From: Luteimonas sp. MC1750
GTDB lineage: Bacteria > Pseudomonadota > Gammaproteobacteria > Xanthomonadales > Xanthomonadaceae
NCBI RefSeq assembly: GCF_016615955.1
Contig: NZ_CP067113.1
Span: 2,604,001-2,668,000, forward strand
Length of the DNA stretch: 64,000 bases
Direction of reading: 5' to 3'
The notes beneath the pieces were generated by a model. It ran no database searches. It had not been told where the DNA came from and saw only the letters and a list, made by a program, of their open reading frames with translations. Positions 45,788-54,980 of the stretch are shown piece after piece (position 1 is the first letter of the stretch; every line of letters begins with the position of its first letter). The position numbers and the translations under genes are program-made.

Positions 45788-46705
45788 TCAGTAGATCTCG
45801 GCGACGCAGCAGCGCAGCGAGCCTCCCGCCGCCTCGATCGCATCCAGGGCGACGTCGCGCAGCGCGAAAGCCGCCTGCGCGAGTCCGCACCGGCTCGCGG
45901 CGGAGAGCGCCTGCGCGGCGCGCTCGCTCATCCAGGCCAGGTCCGGCGAGAGCGCGATGGCGTTGCCGGCGAAGGCCGCCTGCTCCGCCTCCGACAGCAG
46001 GATCGCGTGTGGCGCATACAGCGCGGCGATGGTGTCAGGTACGGCCGGATCGGCGAAGCCCGCCGGGCAGATGAGCGCCGCACGCCCGGCGAGCACCGCG
46101 AGCACGACGTTGGTGTGGTACTCGCCGGGGGCGAGGTCGAACATCAGGGTCGCGCGCAGGCCCAGGGCCTCGTGCATCAGGCGCGCCCCTTCGGCGTCGC
46201 AGCGCTCGGACAGCCCGCACAGACCCAGGCCGCGTGCGCGATCGATGACCAGGGCGCCGGTGAGTTCGCAGGCATGCGGCTGCTGCGACAGGTCGCGCAC
46301 GGCGTGGCCCATGAGATCGCCGAAGAATCCGCGGATGTCGGCGCGCAGCGCCTCGCGCTGGCGCACCGGGTGGCGCATGCGCCCGACCACCAGTGCGCCG
46401 GGCGCGGTGGCGAAGACGTTGTTGGGGAACAGCCCATCGGGCGCCAGCGGATCGCCGGGAAAGCACAGCGTCGGCAGCACCGTCGCCAGCGCGCGCTGCA
46501 GCTCGCGGTGCTGGGCCGATGCGCGCGCGGCGTCGAAGCCGTCGGCCTCGGCCATGTAACGGTTGTCGCTGGCCGACTCGTCGGCGCGGCCGAAGCCATC
46601 GGGCGCGACCAGGAAGGCGGCGCGCGCGGTCGCCGGACCGAAGTCCGGCGGGCAGCCGCGGGCGAAGGCGAGGAAGGCGGCGGGGTTGCGGGTCAGCGAC
46701 GCCAT
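45788..46705 (-). CDS. Arginine deiminase-related (DDAH/amidinotransferase-fold) protein
   Basis: A 305-residue amidinotransferase-fold protein. ATG 46705 lies just after the dusA stop; a GTG at 46729 would overlap dusA. Marks are LFPNNVFATAPGALVVGRM, ELTGALVIDRARGLGLCGLSERCD, APGEYHTNVVLAVLAGRAALI with the catalytic-region His, and GGSLRCCVAEIY with the C-terminal catalytic Cys. Relatives hydrolyse dimethylarginine or citrulline-type substrates. Together with arginase 7 kb away it may serve arginine turnover, but this is only suggestive. Confidence 0.85.
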   Translation of the reverse strand: MASLTRNPAAFLAFARGCPPDFGPATARAAFLVAPDGFGRADESASDNRYMAEADGFDAARASAQHRELQRALATVLPTLCFPGDPLAPDGLFPNNVFATAPGALVVGRMRHPVRQREALRADIRGFFGDLMGHAVRDLSQQPHACELTGALVIDRARGLGLCGLSERCDAEGARLMHEALGLRATLMFDLAPGEYHTNVVLAVLAGRAALICPAGFADPAVPDTIAALYAPHAILLSEAEQAAFAGNAIALSPDLAWMSERAAQALSAASRCGLAQAAFALRDVALDAIEAAGGSLRCCVAEIY

Positions 46706-46706
46706 G

Positions 46707-47765
46707 TCAGGCGACAGCACGGCCGCCACCGGCGGTCATCGCGATCGCGCGTTCCACCAGCGACCAGTCGGCGCCGGGACGGTGCGCACCCTCGCTCAGC
46801 ACCTGGCGGAACGCGCGGCCGCCGCGTTCGCCCTGGAACAGGCCGAGCCAGTGGCGGCTGATGTGCTTCAGCTGGGCGCCCCGCGCCAGCCGCGCTTCCA
46901 CGTAGGGGCGCATGGCCCGCAGCATGTCGGCGCGCGTGGACACCGCACCGCCGTACCAGGCCGCGTCCAGCCGATGCAGCAGCCAGGGGTCGTGGTAGGC
47001 GGCGCGCCCCAGCATGGCCCCGTCGACGTGGTCCAGGTGCGCGGTGGCTTCCGCCGCATCCGCGATACCGCCGTTGACCACCACCGCCAGCCCCGGTCGC
47101 TCGCGCTTCAGCGCGTAGGCCCAGTCGTAGCGCAGCGGCGGGACCTCGCGGTTCTCCTTCGGCGACAGGCCCTTCAGCCAGGCGTTGCGTGCATGCACCA
47201 CGAACAGGCGGCAGCCCGCCGCGGCGACCGTATCGATGAAGGCGAGGAAACGCGCGTACTCGTGGTCGTCGTCCACGCCCAGCCGGCACTTCACCGTCAC
47301 CGGCACGTCGCAGGCCGTGCGCATCGCCGCCACGCTCTCGGCGACCAGCGCCGGCTCGCGCATCAGGCAGGCACCGAAGCGCCCGGCCTGCACCCGGTCG
47401 GATGGGCAGCCGACGTTGAGGTTGATCTCGTCGAAACCGTGATCGGCACCGATGCGCGCGGCCTGGGCCAGCAGCGCCGGCTCGCTGCCGCCGAGCTGCA
47501 GCGCCACCGGATGCTCCACCGGATCCAGCGCCAGCAGCTTGGCGCGATCGCCATGGATGACCGCATTGGCGTGCACCATCTCGGTATACAACCGCGCGTT
47601 CGGCGCCAGCAGGCGGTGGAAGACACGGCAGTGCGAGTCGGTCCAATCCATCATCGGGGCGACCGAGAGGCGGATGGACGCCGCGTAGCGCGCACTGTCG
47701 CGGCGCGGGCCGGCTGCGTCCGGGGCTGCCGCTGCGTCGAGGTCGGGGGGGGCTGTCGTCGTCAT
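46707..47765 (-). CDS. dusA: tRNA-dihydrouridine(20/20a) synthase
   Basis: A 352-residue FMN enzyme. LSVAPMMDWTDSHCRVFHRLL is the DusA opening, INLNVGCPSDRVQAGRFGACLMREP contains the catalytic Cys, and VTVKCRLGVDD, FVVHARNAWLKGLSPKENREVPPL and VVVNGGIADAAEA are FMN/tRNA contacts typical of DusA. It reduces U20/U20a in tRNA D-loops. An extra N-terminal stretch of about 30 disordered residues is unusual. It is probably co-transcribed with the DDAH-like gene. Confidence 0.95.
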   Translation of the reverse strand: MTTTAPPDLDAAAAPDAAGPRRDSARYAASIRLSVAPMMDWTDSHCRVFHRLLAPNARLYTEMVHANAVIHGDRAKLLALDPVEHPVALQLGGSEPALLAQAARIGADHGFDEINLNVGCPSDRVQAGRFGACLMREPALVAESVAAMRTACDVPVTVKCRLGVDDDHEYARFLAFIDTVAAAGCRLFVVHARNAWLKGLSPKENREVPPLRYDWAYALKRERPGLAVVVNGGIADAAEATAHLDHVDGAMLGRAAYHDPWLLHRLDAAWYGGAVSTRADMLRAMRPYVEARLARGAQLKHISRHWLGLFQGERGGRAFRQVLSEGAHRPGADWSLVERAIAMTAGGGRAVA

Positions 47766-47859
47766 ACCGGTCACCGCGCTGGCAGGGTCGGGAGGCGCCG
47801 CGCAGGGCCGACAGGGTACACGCCGCCCTGCCCGCCTGCAGGGCCCCACCCGGCCACGT

Positions 47860-48273
47860 TCACGCGTCGCCGGGTTCCCCGGCCGCGTCCGCTTCCAAGC
47901 CCTCGAGGATCGGGCAGTCCGGCCGGTGGTCGCCGGCGCAGCCATCGGCCAGGGTCTGCAGGGTGTCCGCCATCTGCCGCAGCCGGGCGATGCGGTCCTC
48001 GAGGTCCGCGATATGCGCCTGCGCGAGCCGCTTGACGTCGGCGCTGCGGCGCGAGCGATCGCTCCACAGCCCCAGCAGCCCGCCGATCTCGGCGACCGCG
48101 AACCCGAGGTCGCGCGCCCGGCGGATGAAGCGCAGGCGGTGCACGTCGGCATCGCCATACAGGCGATAGCCCGCGGCGCTGCGCGCGGCCGGCGGAACCA
48201 GCCCGGCCTCCTCGTAGTAGCGGATCATCTTCGCCGACACCCCGGACGCACGTGCGGCCTCTCCGATGTTCAC
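47860..48273 (-). CDS. cueR: CueR-type copper-responsive MerR regulator
   Basis: A 137-residue MerR-family activator with GTG start. MNIGEAARASGVSAKMIRYYEEAGLVPPAARS is the DNA-binding domain. The metal loop has C112 and C120 (DGCAGDHRPDCPILEGL), the two-Cys pattern of Cu(I)/Ag(I)/Au(I) sensors. It follows copA by 34 bp in the same direction, so it probably regulates its own transcript through the operator upstream of copA. Confidence 0.93.
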   Translation of the reverse strand: MNIGEAARASGVSAKMIRYYEEAGLVPPAARSAAGYRLYGDADVHRLRFIRRARDLGFAVAEIGGLLGLWSDRSRRSADVKRLAQAHIADLEDRIARLRQMADTLQTLADGCAGDHRPDCPILEGLEADAAGEPGDA

Positions 48274-48307
48274 GCGCGCCGCGCCCCGGCCAGCCCGGGC
48301 GCGCCGC

Positions 48308-50599
48308 TCATGCCGCGACCACCGGCGCCTGGAAGCGCCGCAGCCGCAGCGCGTTGCCGAGCACGAACACGCTCGACAGCGACATCGCGCCCGCCGCCAG
48401 GATCGGCGACAGCAGGATGCCGAAGGCCGGATACAGCACGCCGGCCGCCACAGGAATCAGCGCGGTGTTGTAGGCAAAGGCCCAGAACAGGTTCTGGCGG
48501 ATGTTGCCGATGGTCGCCCTGGACAGCGCGATCGCGTTCGGCACGCCCTGCAGGCTGCCGGACATCAGCACGACGTCGGCCGCTTCCATGGCGATGTCGG
48601 TGCCGGTGCCGATCGCGAGGCCGACGTCGGCCTCGGCCAGCGCGGGCGCATCGTTGATGCCGTCGCCGACGAACGCGAGGCGGCCATGTTCGGCCTTGAG
48701 CCGGCGGACCGCTTCCACCTTGCCTTCGGGCAGCACCTCGGCAACCACCTCGTCGATGCCGAGGCGTGCGGCGATGGCCTGGGCGGTGCGCGCGTTGTCG
48801 CCGGTGATCATCGCGACCTTGAGCCCCTGCGCATGCAGCGCGGCGATCGCGGCCGGGGTGTCGGGCTTGACCGGGTCGGCCACCGCGATGATCGCGGCCA
48901 GCCGGCCGTCGACCGCGGCGTACAGCGGCGACTTGCCTTCGCTGCCCAGGCGCGCGGCCACCGCGGCGAAGGCATCGACCTCGAGGCCCAGCGCGCGCAT
49001 GTAGCGGTCCGCGCCCACCTCGACGCGATGGCCGTCCACCCGCGCATGCACGCCCATGCCGGTGACCGACGCGAAATCGCCCGGCTCCGGCACCGCGATG
49101 CCTTCGCCCTCGGCCGCGGCGACGATCGCCCGCGCGATCGGATGCTCCGAGCGCGACTCGACCGAGGCCACCAGGCGCAGTACCTCGCCGCGCGTGAAAC
49201 CTTCGGCCAGTTCGAGGTCGGTCAGCGCCGGGCGCCCCTCGGTCAGCGTGCCGGTCTTGTCCACGGCGACCACCGCGGCATCCTTCAGCAGCTGCAGCGC
49301 CTCGCCCTTGCGGAACAGCACGCCGAGCTCGGCGCCGCGGCCGGTGCCGACCATGATCGAGGTCGGCGTGGCCAGGCCCATGGCGCAGGGACAGGCGATG
49401 ATCAGCACCGCGACCGCGTTCACCAGCGCCAGCCCCAGCGCCGGCTCCGGGCCGAACAGCATCCAGGCGACGAAGGTCAGCAGGGCCACCAGCATCACCG
49501 CCGGCACGAACCAGAGCGTGACGCGGTCGACCATGCCCTGGATCGGCAGCTTCGACCCCTGCGCCTGCTCCACCAGGCGGATGATCTGGGCCAGCACCGT
49601 CTGCGCGCCGACCGCGGTCGCGCGCAGGGTCAGCGCGCCCTGCTGGTTCACGGTGCCGCCGACGACGGCCGCGCCGGCTGATTTCTCCACCGGCACCGGT
49701 TCGCCGGTGATCATCGATTCGTCGACGTAGCTGCGGCCCTCGACCACCGCGCCATCGACCGGCACGCGCTCGCCGGGGCGCAGTTCGACCAGGTCGCCCG
49801 GCCGCACTTCGCCAATGGGAATCTCGGCGCTGACGCCGTCGCGCACCACCCGGGCGAGCTTGGGCTGCAGGCCCACCAGGCGCTTGATCGCCTCCGAGGT
49901 GCGGCCCTTGGCGCGCGCTTCCAGCCAGCGGCCCAGCAGCACCAGGGCGACGATCACCGCCGCGGCTTCGTAATAGACATTCACCGTGCCCGCCGGCAGC
50001 AGCCGCGGCGCGAAGGTCGCGACCAGCGAATAGCCCCAGGCCGCGAGCGTGCCCACCGCGACCAGCGAGTTCATGTCCGGCGCCAGCCGCAGCAGCGCCG
50101 GGATGCCGGCGGTGTAGAAGCGCCGCCCCGGCCCGACCAGCACCGCCGTGGTGAGCGCGAACTGGATCAGCCAGCTGCGCTGCAGGCCCAGGCCCTGGTC
50201 CACCCAGTGGTGCATGGCCGGCACCAGGTGCGCGCCCATCTCCAGCACGAACACCGGCAGGGCCAGGGCCACGGCCAGCAGCAGGTCGCGCTTGAGGGTC
50301 GCGCTTTCTGCCTCGCGCCTCGCGGACTCGGCCGCGTCGTCGCGCGGTCCGCTCGCGTCGAGGGCGCGCGCGGCATAGCCGGCCTTGCCGACGGCGGCCA
50401 GCAGGGCCACGGAGTCGGTCGGGCCATGCACCGTCGCGCGCTCGGTCGCGAGGTTCACCGCGGCCGTGGTCACGCCCGGCACCGCCTGCAGCGCGCGCTC
50501 GACGCGGGCGACGCAGGAGGCGCAGGTCATGCCCTCGATGGCGAGTTCGATGGGCGGGCCGGCCGGGCCGCGCGCCTTTTCCTGCTGCTGTCTGTCCAT
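48308..50599 (-). CDS. copA: Cu(I)-exporting P1B-type ATPase
   Basis: A 763-residue copper pump. One N-terminal HMA domain carries GMTCASC (C26, C29). The membrane CPC motif is in [15 protein letters not shown] (about 402), the phosphorylated Asp in DKTGTLTEG (about 446), and the HP motif in [33 protein letters not shown] is the hinge motif. It exports excess Cu(I) from the cytoplasm. Its mRNA is predicted to begin at or next to the start codon. cueR follows downstream. Confidence 0.96.
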   Translation of the reverse strand: MDRQQQEKARGPAGPPIELAIEGMTCASCVARVERALQAVPGVTTAAVNLATERATVHGPTDSVALLAAVGKAGYAARALDASGPRDDAAESARREAESATLKRDLLLAVALALPVFVLEMGAHLVPAMHHWVDQGLGLQRSWLIQFALTTAVLVGPGRRFYTAGIPALLRLAPDMNSLVAVGTLAAWGYSLVATFAPRLLPAGTVNVYYEAAAVIVALVLLGRWLEARAKGRTSEAIKRLVGLQPKLARVVRDGVSAEIPIGEVRPGDLVELRPGERVPVDGAVVEGRSYVDESMITGEPVPVEKSAGAAVVGGTVNQQGALTLRATAVGAQTVLAQIIRLVEQAQGSKLPIQGMVDRVTLWFVPAVMLVALLTFVAWMLFGPEPALGLALVNAVAVLIIACPCAMGLATPTSIMVGTGRGAELGVLFRKGEALQLLKDAAVVAVDKTGTLTEGRPALTDLELAEGFTRGEVLRLVASVESRSEHPIARAIVAAAEGEGIAVPEPGDFASVTGMGVHARVDGHRVEVGADRYMRALGLEVDAFAAVAARLGSEGKSPLYAAVDGRLAAIIAVADPVKPDTPAAIAALHAQGLKVAMITGDNARTAQAIAARLGIDEVVAEVLPEGKVEAVRRLKAEHGRLAFVGDGINDAPALAEADVGLAIGTGTDIAMEAADVVLMSGSLQGVPNAIALSRATIGNIRQNLFWAFAYNTALIPVAAGVLYPAFGILLSPILAAGAMSLSSVFVLGNALRLRRFQAPVVAA

Positions 50600-50605
50600 G
50601 GGGAC

Positions 50606-50636
50606 AGCCTAGACCTTCCCACCGCTGGAAGGTCAA
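50606..50636 (-). promoter_or_regulatory. CueR-controlled copA promoter
   Basis: On the minus strand, TTGACC (-35, 50631-50636) and TAGGCT (-10, 50606-50611) are 19 bp apart, the over-long spacer of MerR-family promoters. Centred in it is the dyad ACCTTCC-N7-GGAAGGT (50613-50633), matching known CueR/HmrR boxes. The expected start site falls at about 50599, the A of the copA ATG. Confidence 0.88.
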
Positions 50637-50648
50637 GGCGGCCCGGGG

Positions 50649-51125
50649 TCAGCCGTCCGTGGGCAGCGGCCGGCCCCACCGGCGATAGCTGTCGGCCATC
50701 CCCTCGCGCAGCCGCCTGGCCCGGGCGCTGCCAGGCTCGACGCCGAAGTCGCTCGCGATGCCCTGCCAGCCGTCCGGGTGCCCGGCCGACCAGGCCTCGA
50801 TCACGCCGCGACAGGGGCGGCCGGACACCCGCGCCAGCGCGCAGGCGTAGTAGAGGTCGCCGGGCACGCGTTCCTGGCGGCCGAGCAGGTCCTCCAGCAG
50901 CGGGCGCGGGGCGTCGAAATAGCGCACCAGTTCGTCGACGAAGGCGTCGGGATAGCGGCCGGCATAGCGGTTGATGTCGCCGAGGCGGGCATCGACCACG
51001 GCGTCGCCGGTGGCGGGCGTCCACGTCGCCGGGGCGTCCTGCGTCGGGACGTCCTGCGCCAGCGCGGCCAGCGGCAGGAGCAGCCACAGCAGGCAGGCGA
51101 GCAGCAGCGGGTATCGAAGGTTCAT
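50649..51125 (-). CDS. Exported protein of unknown function
   Basis: A 158-residue protein with a signal peptide (LLLACLLWLLLPLAALAQD). The mature part has conserved-looking blocks INRYAGRYPDAFVDELVRYFDAPRPLLEDLL, YYACALARVSGRPCRGVIEAW with a Cys pair, and GWQGIASDFGVEPGSARARRL. I have seen similar proteins only as hypothetical proteins in xanthomonads. It lies directly upstream of the copper promoter and reads towards it, and may be linked to the NlpE-like gene 12 bp upstream. Confidence 0.7.
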   Translation of the reverse strand: MNLRYPLLLACLLWLLLPLAALAQDVPTQDAPATWTPATGDAVVDARLGDINRYAGRYPDAFVDELVRYFDAPRPLLEDLLGRQERVPGDLYYACALARVSGRPCRGVIEAWSAGHPDGWQGIASDFGVEPGSARARRLREGMADSYRRWGRPLPTDG

Positions 51126-51137
51126 GCGGTCTCCGCG

Positions 51138-51560
51138 TCAGGGGTGCCGGCCAACCGGCAGCAGCAGGTCGTGTTCGCGCCCCGGGAACACCTGCCCTTG
51201 GGGATCTCGGACCTGCAGCGCGCCACCGCCGACCAGGGCATACCGGCGCAGCCCGCCGGTGCCCGGCTCGAGGCTGAGCAGCTGGCCGTCGAGCCGCCAT
51301 TCGCCCGCTTCGTCGAAGCTCTGGCTGCCGTCGACGGCAACATACACCTCGACCAGCCGGTAGCGGTCCCGGCCGGCCTGCCGCTCGAGGACCAGGCGGG
51401 TATCGATCGCCTCGCAGTCGGCGCAGGGCAGGCGCCCGCGCCATTCCGCCGCGCCCTCGCCGATCACCGGCGGAGCCGTCCCCGCGTCATCGGGCTCGCG
51501 CACGCAGCCCGCGGCGACGCCGGCAAGCAGTGCGACCAGGAGCGCGTGGAGGCGTGGCAT
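51138..51560 (-). CDS. NlpE-like lipoprotein
   Basis: A 140-residue lipoprotein with a lipobox (LLAGVAAGC). WRGRLPCADCEAIDTRLVLERQAGRDRYRLVEVYV matches the N-terminal domain of NlpE/CutF, including its CxxC. The C-terminal part, LLSLEPGTGGLRRYALVGGGALQVRDPQGQ, is the short beta-barrel seen in single-domain members. NlpE-type proteins are linked to surface sensing and copper tolerance, which fits the nearby copA-cueR. ATG 51560 is preferred to the upstream TTG. Confidence 0.82.
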   Translation of the reverse strand: MPRLHALLVALLAGVAAGCVREPDDAGTAPPVIGEGAAEWRGRLPCADCEAIDTRLVLERQAGRDRYRLVEVYVAVDGSQSFDEAGEWRLDGQLLSLEPGTGGLRRYALVGGGALQVRDPQGQVFPGREHDLLLPVGRHP

Positions 51561-51594
51561 GCGTCGATTGTGCCGCAGGCGCAACCGCTCCGCG

Positions 51595-52308
51595 TCAGGC
51601 GGCGAGGATCGACCGCAGTGCCGCGGGTAGTTCGGCCGCCGATCCGAGCGTCGCCATGCGCACCTGGTCGCCGGCGGACAGCGTGGCCTCGCGCTCGTGC
51701 TCCCAGGTCAGGTGGTAGGGCAGGTGCAGGCCCCAGCCTCCCAGCTCGAGCACCGGCGCGATGTCCGAGCACAGCGAGTTGCCGACCATCACGAACTCGG
51801 CCGGGGCCACCTCGAACTCCTCGAGCAGGCGGCGATACGTCGGCACGTCCTTCTCGCTGACGATCTCGATCCGCCGGAACAGCGAGGACATGCCCGACTC
51901 GCGCACCTTGGCCTCCTGGTGGAACAGGTCGCCCTTGGTGATCAGCACCACCGGCACCTTGGCCGCCACCGCCTGCACCGCTTCGCGCACGCCGGGCAGC
52001 AGCTCGACCGGATGGCGCAGCAGCGTCTTGGCCAGCGCGACGATGCGATGGACGTCGGCGCCGCTGATGCGGCCTGCGGTGATGTCGATCGCCGACTCGA
52101 TCATCGACAGCGCCATGCCCTTGACGCCGTAGCCAAACACGGCGAGGTTCGCCTTCTCGACCGCATACAGCCGTTCGCTGGTGCGCGGGTCGCCGTCGAC
52201 GTAGCCGGCGATGATGGCTTCGAAATCGCGCTGGGCCTGGTCGAAGTAGTCCTGGCTGCGCCAGAGCGTGTCGTCGGCGTCGAAGCCGACCATCCGGATG
52301 CGGGGCAT
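51595..52308 (-). CDS. HAD-family hydrolase
   Basis: A 237-residue haloacid-dehalogenase-type phosphatase. Motif I is GFDADDTLWRSQDYF (nucleophile and acid Asp), motif II VVLITKGD, motif III Lys near SEKDVPTYRRLL, and motif IV VMVGNSLCSDIAPVLELGGWGLHL. The helical cap lies between residues 20 and 90. The substrate cannot be told. It is on the same strand as the NlpE-like gene, 34 bp upstream. Confidence 0.9.
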   Translation of the reverse strand: MPRIRMVGFDADDTLWRSQDYFDQAQRDFEAIIAGYVDGDPRTSERLYAVEKANLAVFGYGVKGMALSMIESAIDITAGRISGADVHRIVALAKTLLRHPVELLPGVREAVQAVAAKVPVVLITKGDLFHQEAKVRESGMSSLFRRIEIVSEKDVPTYRRLLEEFEVAPAEFVMVGNSLCSDIAPVLELGGWGLHLPYHLTWEHEREATLSAGDQVRMATLGSAAELPAALRSILAA

Positions 52309-52331
52309 CGGGCGATTATCCCTGAACGGCA

Positions 52332-52359
52332 ACGACGGCGGCATCCCTGCCGCCGTCGT
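52332..52359 (-). terminator. Strong hairpin after the EF-hand gene
   Basis: A perfect 12-bp stem, ACGACGGCGGCA with TGCCGCCGTCGT and a 4-nt loop, lies 37 bp after the EF-hand stop. No T-run follows. It probably ends or processes the EF-hand transcript before the HAD gene. Confidence 0.6.
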
Positions 52360-52395
52360 GCACGATATGGGTGGCCGCGCGCGGCGGCCGGGCGG

Positions 52396-52794
52396 TCAGT
52401 CCTGGCCGCCGGCCTTGGCCGCGTGGCTGCGGTACTCGTCGGCGGTCAGCTCGCCGTCGCCATCGGCATCCGCGCCGTCGAACACGGCCGCCAGCGCCGG
52501 CAGCGCCGCGGACTCTTCGCGGGAAATGGTGCCGTTGCCGTCGGCATCGACGTCGTTCCAGCCGAGCTGGCGGCCGGCGGGCTGCCCGTCGGTGGTGGGG
52601 GCCTGCGTCTGGGTCGCGTCCTGGGTCTGCGGGGTGCCGTCCTGCGCCTGCCGGGCGGTCGCGGCCGATTCGACGGCCGCGTCTTCGGCGGCGCGGACCT
52701 CGGGGGTGATGGCGCTCTGGGCCAGGGCCACGGGCATGGCCAGCGCGGCACCGAGGGCGAGGACGGCGGCGATCGGCATGGTTGCATTCTTCAT
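52396..52794 (-). CDS. Exported EF-hand calcium-binding protein
   Basis: A 132-residue periplasmic protein. The signal peptide ends near PVALAQS. A Gln/Thr-rich linker leads to two EF-hands, DVDADGNGTISREE and DGADADGDGELTADEY, each with the DxDxDG calcium loop. GAGGAGA precedes the ATG by 6 bp. Calcium buffering or sensing in the periplasm is likely. It is divergent from the sugar dehydrogenase gene. Confidence 0.9.
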   Translation of the reverse strand: MKNATMPIAAVLALGAALAMPVALAQSAITPEVRAAEDAAVESAATARQAQDGTPQTQDATQTQAPTTDGQPAGRQLGWNDVDADGNGTISREESAALPALAAVFDGADADGDGELTADEYRSHAAKAGGQD

Positions 52795-52991
52795 CGGGGA
52801 ATCTCCTCAGGGCGGATGCGGGGGCATCCGGGTCCACACCCTGCAATCCCCTGCATTAACCGCATCCGCTGCGCGGACCGGCGGGAAACGCCGCTTTAAC
52901 CACTCGCGGCCGCCGGGACGCTAGGCACGGGTGCGCGAGGCGGCGGCCTGCACGATACTGGGGCTCCGACACGGTCCCGGAGTCCATCGCG

Positions 52992-54164
52992 ATGAAACCG
53001 CACCTGCTGGCCAGCGCCCTGGCGCTCGCATTCGCCACCACCGCGTGCAACGGCAGCGCGGGCTCCGCCGCCGGCGCGGCCTCCAACGCCGGTGCCGATG
53101 GCGCGACGGCGCCCGCCGCCGCGGGGCAGCCGTTCGAGGTCGACGTCATCGCGGTGTTCGACGAGCCCTGGGCGATGAGCTTCCTGCCTGACGGCCGCCT
53201 GCTGGTGACCGAGAAGAAGGGTCGCCTGAAGCTGGTCGACGTGGAGAGCGGCGCCAGCCAGGACGTCGCCGGCGTGCCGGACGTCGACTACGGTGGCCAG
53301 GGTGGCTTCGGCGACGTCGTGCCGCATCCGGGGTTCGCCGACAACGGCATCGTCTACCTGAGCTATGCGGAAGCGGGCCGCGGCGACCGTCGCGGCGCCG
53401 CGCTGGCGCGGGCCCGTCTGGTGACCGGCGAGGACGGCGGCGCGCGCCTGGACGGGCTCGAGGTGATCTGGCGCCAGGTCCCCAAGGTCGATGGCCGCGG
53501 CCACTACGGCCACCGCATCGCCTTCGACGGCGAAGGCAAGCTCTGGCTCAGCTCCAGCGAACGGCAGAAGTTCGATCCCGCGCAGGACATGGCCTCCAAC
53601 ATGGGCAAGGTCCTGCGCCTGGACGACGACGGGCGCCCGGCGGCGGGCAATCCCTTCGCGGCGCAGGGCGGCGTCGCGGCCGAGGTCTGGTCGCTGGGCC
53701 ATCGCAACGTGCTCGGCCTGGCCTTCGACGGCGGCGGCCGGCTCTGGGACGTGGAGATGGGCCCGGCCGGCGGCGACGAGCTCAACCTGGTCGAGCGTGG
53801 CGCCAATTACGGCTATCCCATCGTGTCCAACGGCGACCACTACGACGGCACGCCGATTCCCGACCATGACACCCGCCCGGAGTTCAGCGCGCCCGCCGTG
53901 GGCTGGACGCCGGTGATCTCGCCGTCGAGCCTGGTCTTCTACAGCGGCGACGTCTTCCCGCAGTGGACGGGCAGCGCGCTGATCGGCGGGCTGTCCTCGC
54001 AGGCGCTGGTGCGCGTGGAATTCGACGGGACGACGGCGCGCGAGGCCGAGCGCTTCGACATGGGACAGCGCATCCGCGAGGTCGAACAGGGACCCGAGGG
54101 CGGACTGTGGCTGCTCGAGGACGGCGAAGGCGGACGGCTGCTGAAGCTGCTGCCGGCCGGCTGA
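52992..54164 (+). CDS. PQQ-dependent sugar dehydrogenase (YliI/Asd-like) lipoprotein
   Basis: A 390-residue beta-propeller enzyme. The signal sequence ends in a lipobox (ATTAC, Cys19), so it is probably membrane-anchored in the periplasm. FDEPWAMSFLPDGRLLVTEKKGRLKLV, GHYGHRIAFDGEGKLWLSSSERQKFDPAQ, WSLGHRNVLGLAFD, EMGPAGGDELNLVERGANYGYPIVS and GWTPVISPSSLVFY are the family blocks with PQQ and Ca2+ ligands. It oxidises aldose sugars and feeds electrons to the respiratory chain. Confidence 0.94.
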   Translation: MKPHLLASALALAFATTACNGSAGSAAGAASNAGADGATAPAAAGQPFEVDVIAVFDEPWAMSFLPDGRLLVTEKKGRLKLVDVESGASQDVAGVPDVDYGGQGGFGDVVPHPGFADNGIVYLSYAEAGRGDRRGAALARARLVTGEDGGARLDGLEVIWRQVPKVDGRGHYGHRIAFDGEGKLWLSSSERQKFDPAQDMASNMGKVLRLDDDGRPAAGNPFAAQGGVAAEVWSLGHRNVLGLAFDGGGRLWDVEMGPAGGDELNLVERGANYGYPIVSNGDHYDGTPIPDHDTRPEFSAPAVGWTPVISPSSLVFYSGDVFPQWTGSALIGGLSSQALVRVEFDGTTAREAERFDMGQRIREVEQGPEGGLWLLEDGEGGRLLKLLPAG

Positions 54165-54563
54165 TCAGGGCAGGACGACGCCCGAGGCGACCGGGCGTCC
54201 GTCCTCCAGCACGCGGAAGCCACGGCGGCCGTCCCCGGACAGCTGCACGGCGCTGGCGCAGATCAGCCGCACCTCGTGGCTGCTGCCGGGGACCAGCTCC
54301 GCCAGCCCGCCGCGGTCGATCCCGCAGCGCGCCGTGGCGCCACCATCGAACGCGACCTCTCCACGCCAGGCGCCGGCGATCGGCCCCGCGCGACCACCTT
54401 CGGCCGCGGGCAACATGTCCAGGCGCACCGGGATGCCCAGTTTCCCCGGGTAGTCGAGCCGGGACGCGGGCGCGGCGGCGGACGGCGCCGCGGCCTCCTG
54501 CGGCGCGGGTCCGCACGCGGCGAGCAGCATCGGCAACAGCAGCAGGATCGGTCGCACAGGCAT
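54165..54563 (-). CDS. Lipoprotein of unknown function
   Basis: A 132-residue lipoprotein (MPVRPILLLLPMLLAACGPA, Cys17). The mature part contains GAWRGEVAFDGGATARCGIDRGGLAELV and RLICASAVQLSGDGRRGFRVLEDGRPV, probably a small beta domain with a disulfide between C80 and C102. No family recognised. Its stop abuts the end of the convergent sugar dehydrogenase gene directly. Confidence 0.7.
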   Translation of the reverse strand: MPVRPILLLLPMLLAACGPAPQEAAAPSAAAPASRLDYPGKLGIPVRLDMLPAAEGGRAGPIAGAWRGEVAFDGGATARCGIDRGGLAELVPGSSHEVRLICASAVQLSGDGRRGFRVLEDGRPVASGVVLP

Positions 54564-54662
54564 CTCCCGGGGGTGGTGCGCGCGCGCGGAGCCGCGGGCC
54601 CGTTCATCACGCCAACACGAAAGGCTGCCATAGTAGGTCGCGACGCCCTCACGCGATACACG

Positions 54663-54935
54663 ATGACCATTGCAGCACCCATCGATGACCAGGCGGCCGC
54701 GCTCGATCGCGCCATCACCGAACTGGAGAACGCGATGGCCGACCTCCAGCTCAAGCATCGCGACCTGTTCGCCTATGCCAACGCCTGGGCCGAACGCCAC
54801 GATGCGGTGATGCGGCTGGCCCCCGCGCATCTGGAAGAACACGCCCGCGCGCGCCTGCGGCGGATCGCGATCCGCTGGGGCCTGGCCGACGGCGTGCGCA
54901 TGACGCGCCAGTTCCCGGCGCTGCGCGACCCCTGA
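54663..54935 (+). CDS. Conserved small cytoplasmic protein of unknown function
   Basis: A 90-residue mostly helical protein: an acidic N-terminal helix (AAALDRAITELENAMADLQLKHRDLFAYANAWAERHD) suggests a coiled coil, followed by a basic C-terminal helix (RARLRRIAIRWGL). No membrane segment or signal peptide. No family is recognised. Confidence 0.65.
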   Translation: MTIAAPIDDQAAALDRAITELENAMADLQLKHRDLFAYANAWAERHDAVMRLAPAHLEEHARARLRRIAIRWGLADGVRMTRQFPALRDP

Positions 54936-54941
54936 TGCACC

Positions 54942-54977
54942 GTCGCCACCGGACCGCGACCGCGCTCCGGTGGCGAC
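54942..54977. terminator. Bidirectional hairpin between convergent genes
   Basis: GTCGCCACCGGA and TCCGGTGGCGAC form a perfect 12-bp stem around a 12-nt loop between the plus-strand gene ending at 54935 and the minus-strand gene ending at 54981. No T-run is visible on either side. Confidence 0.6.
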
Positions 54978-54980
54978 CGG

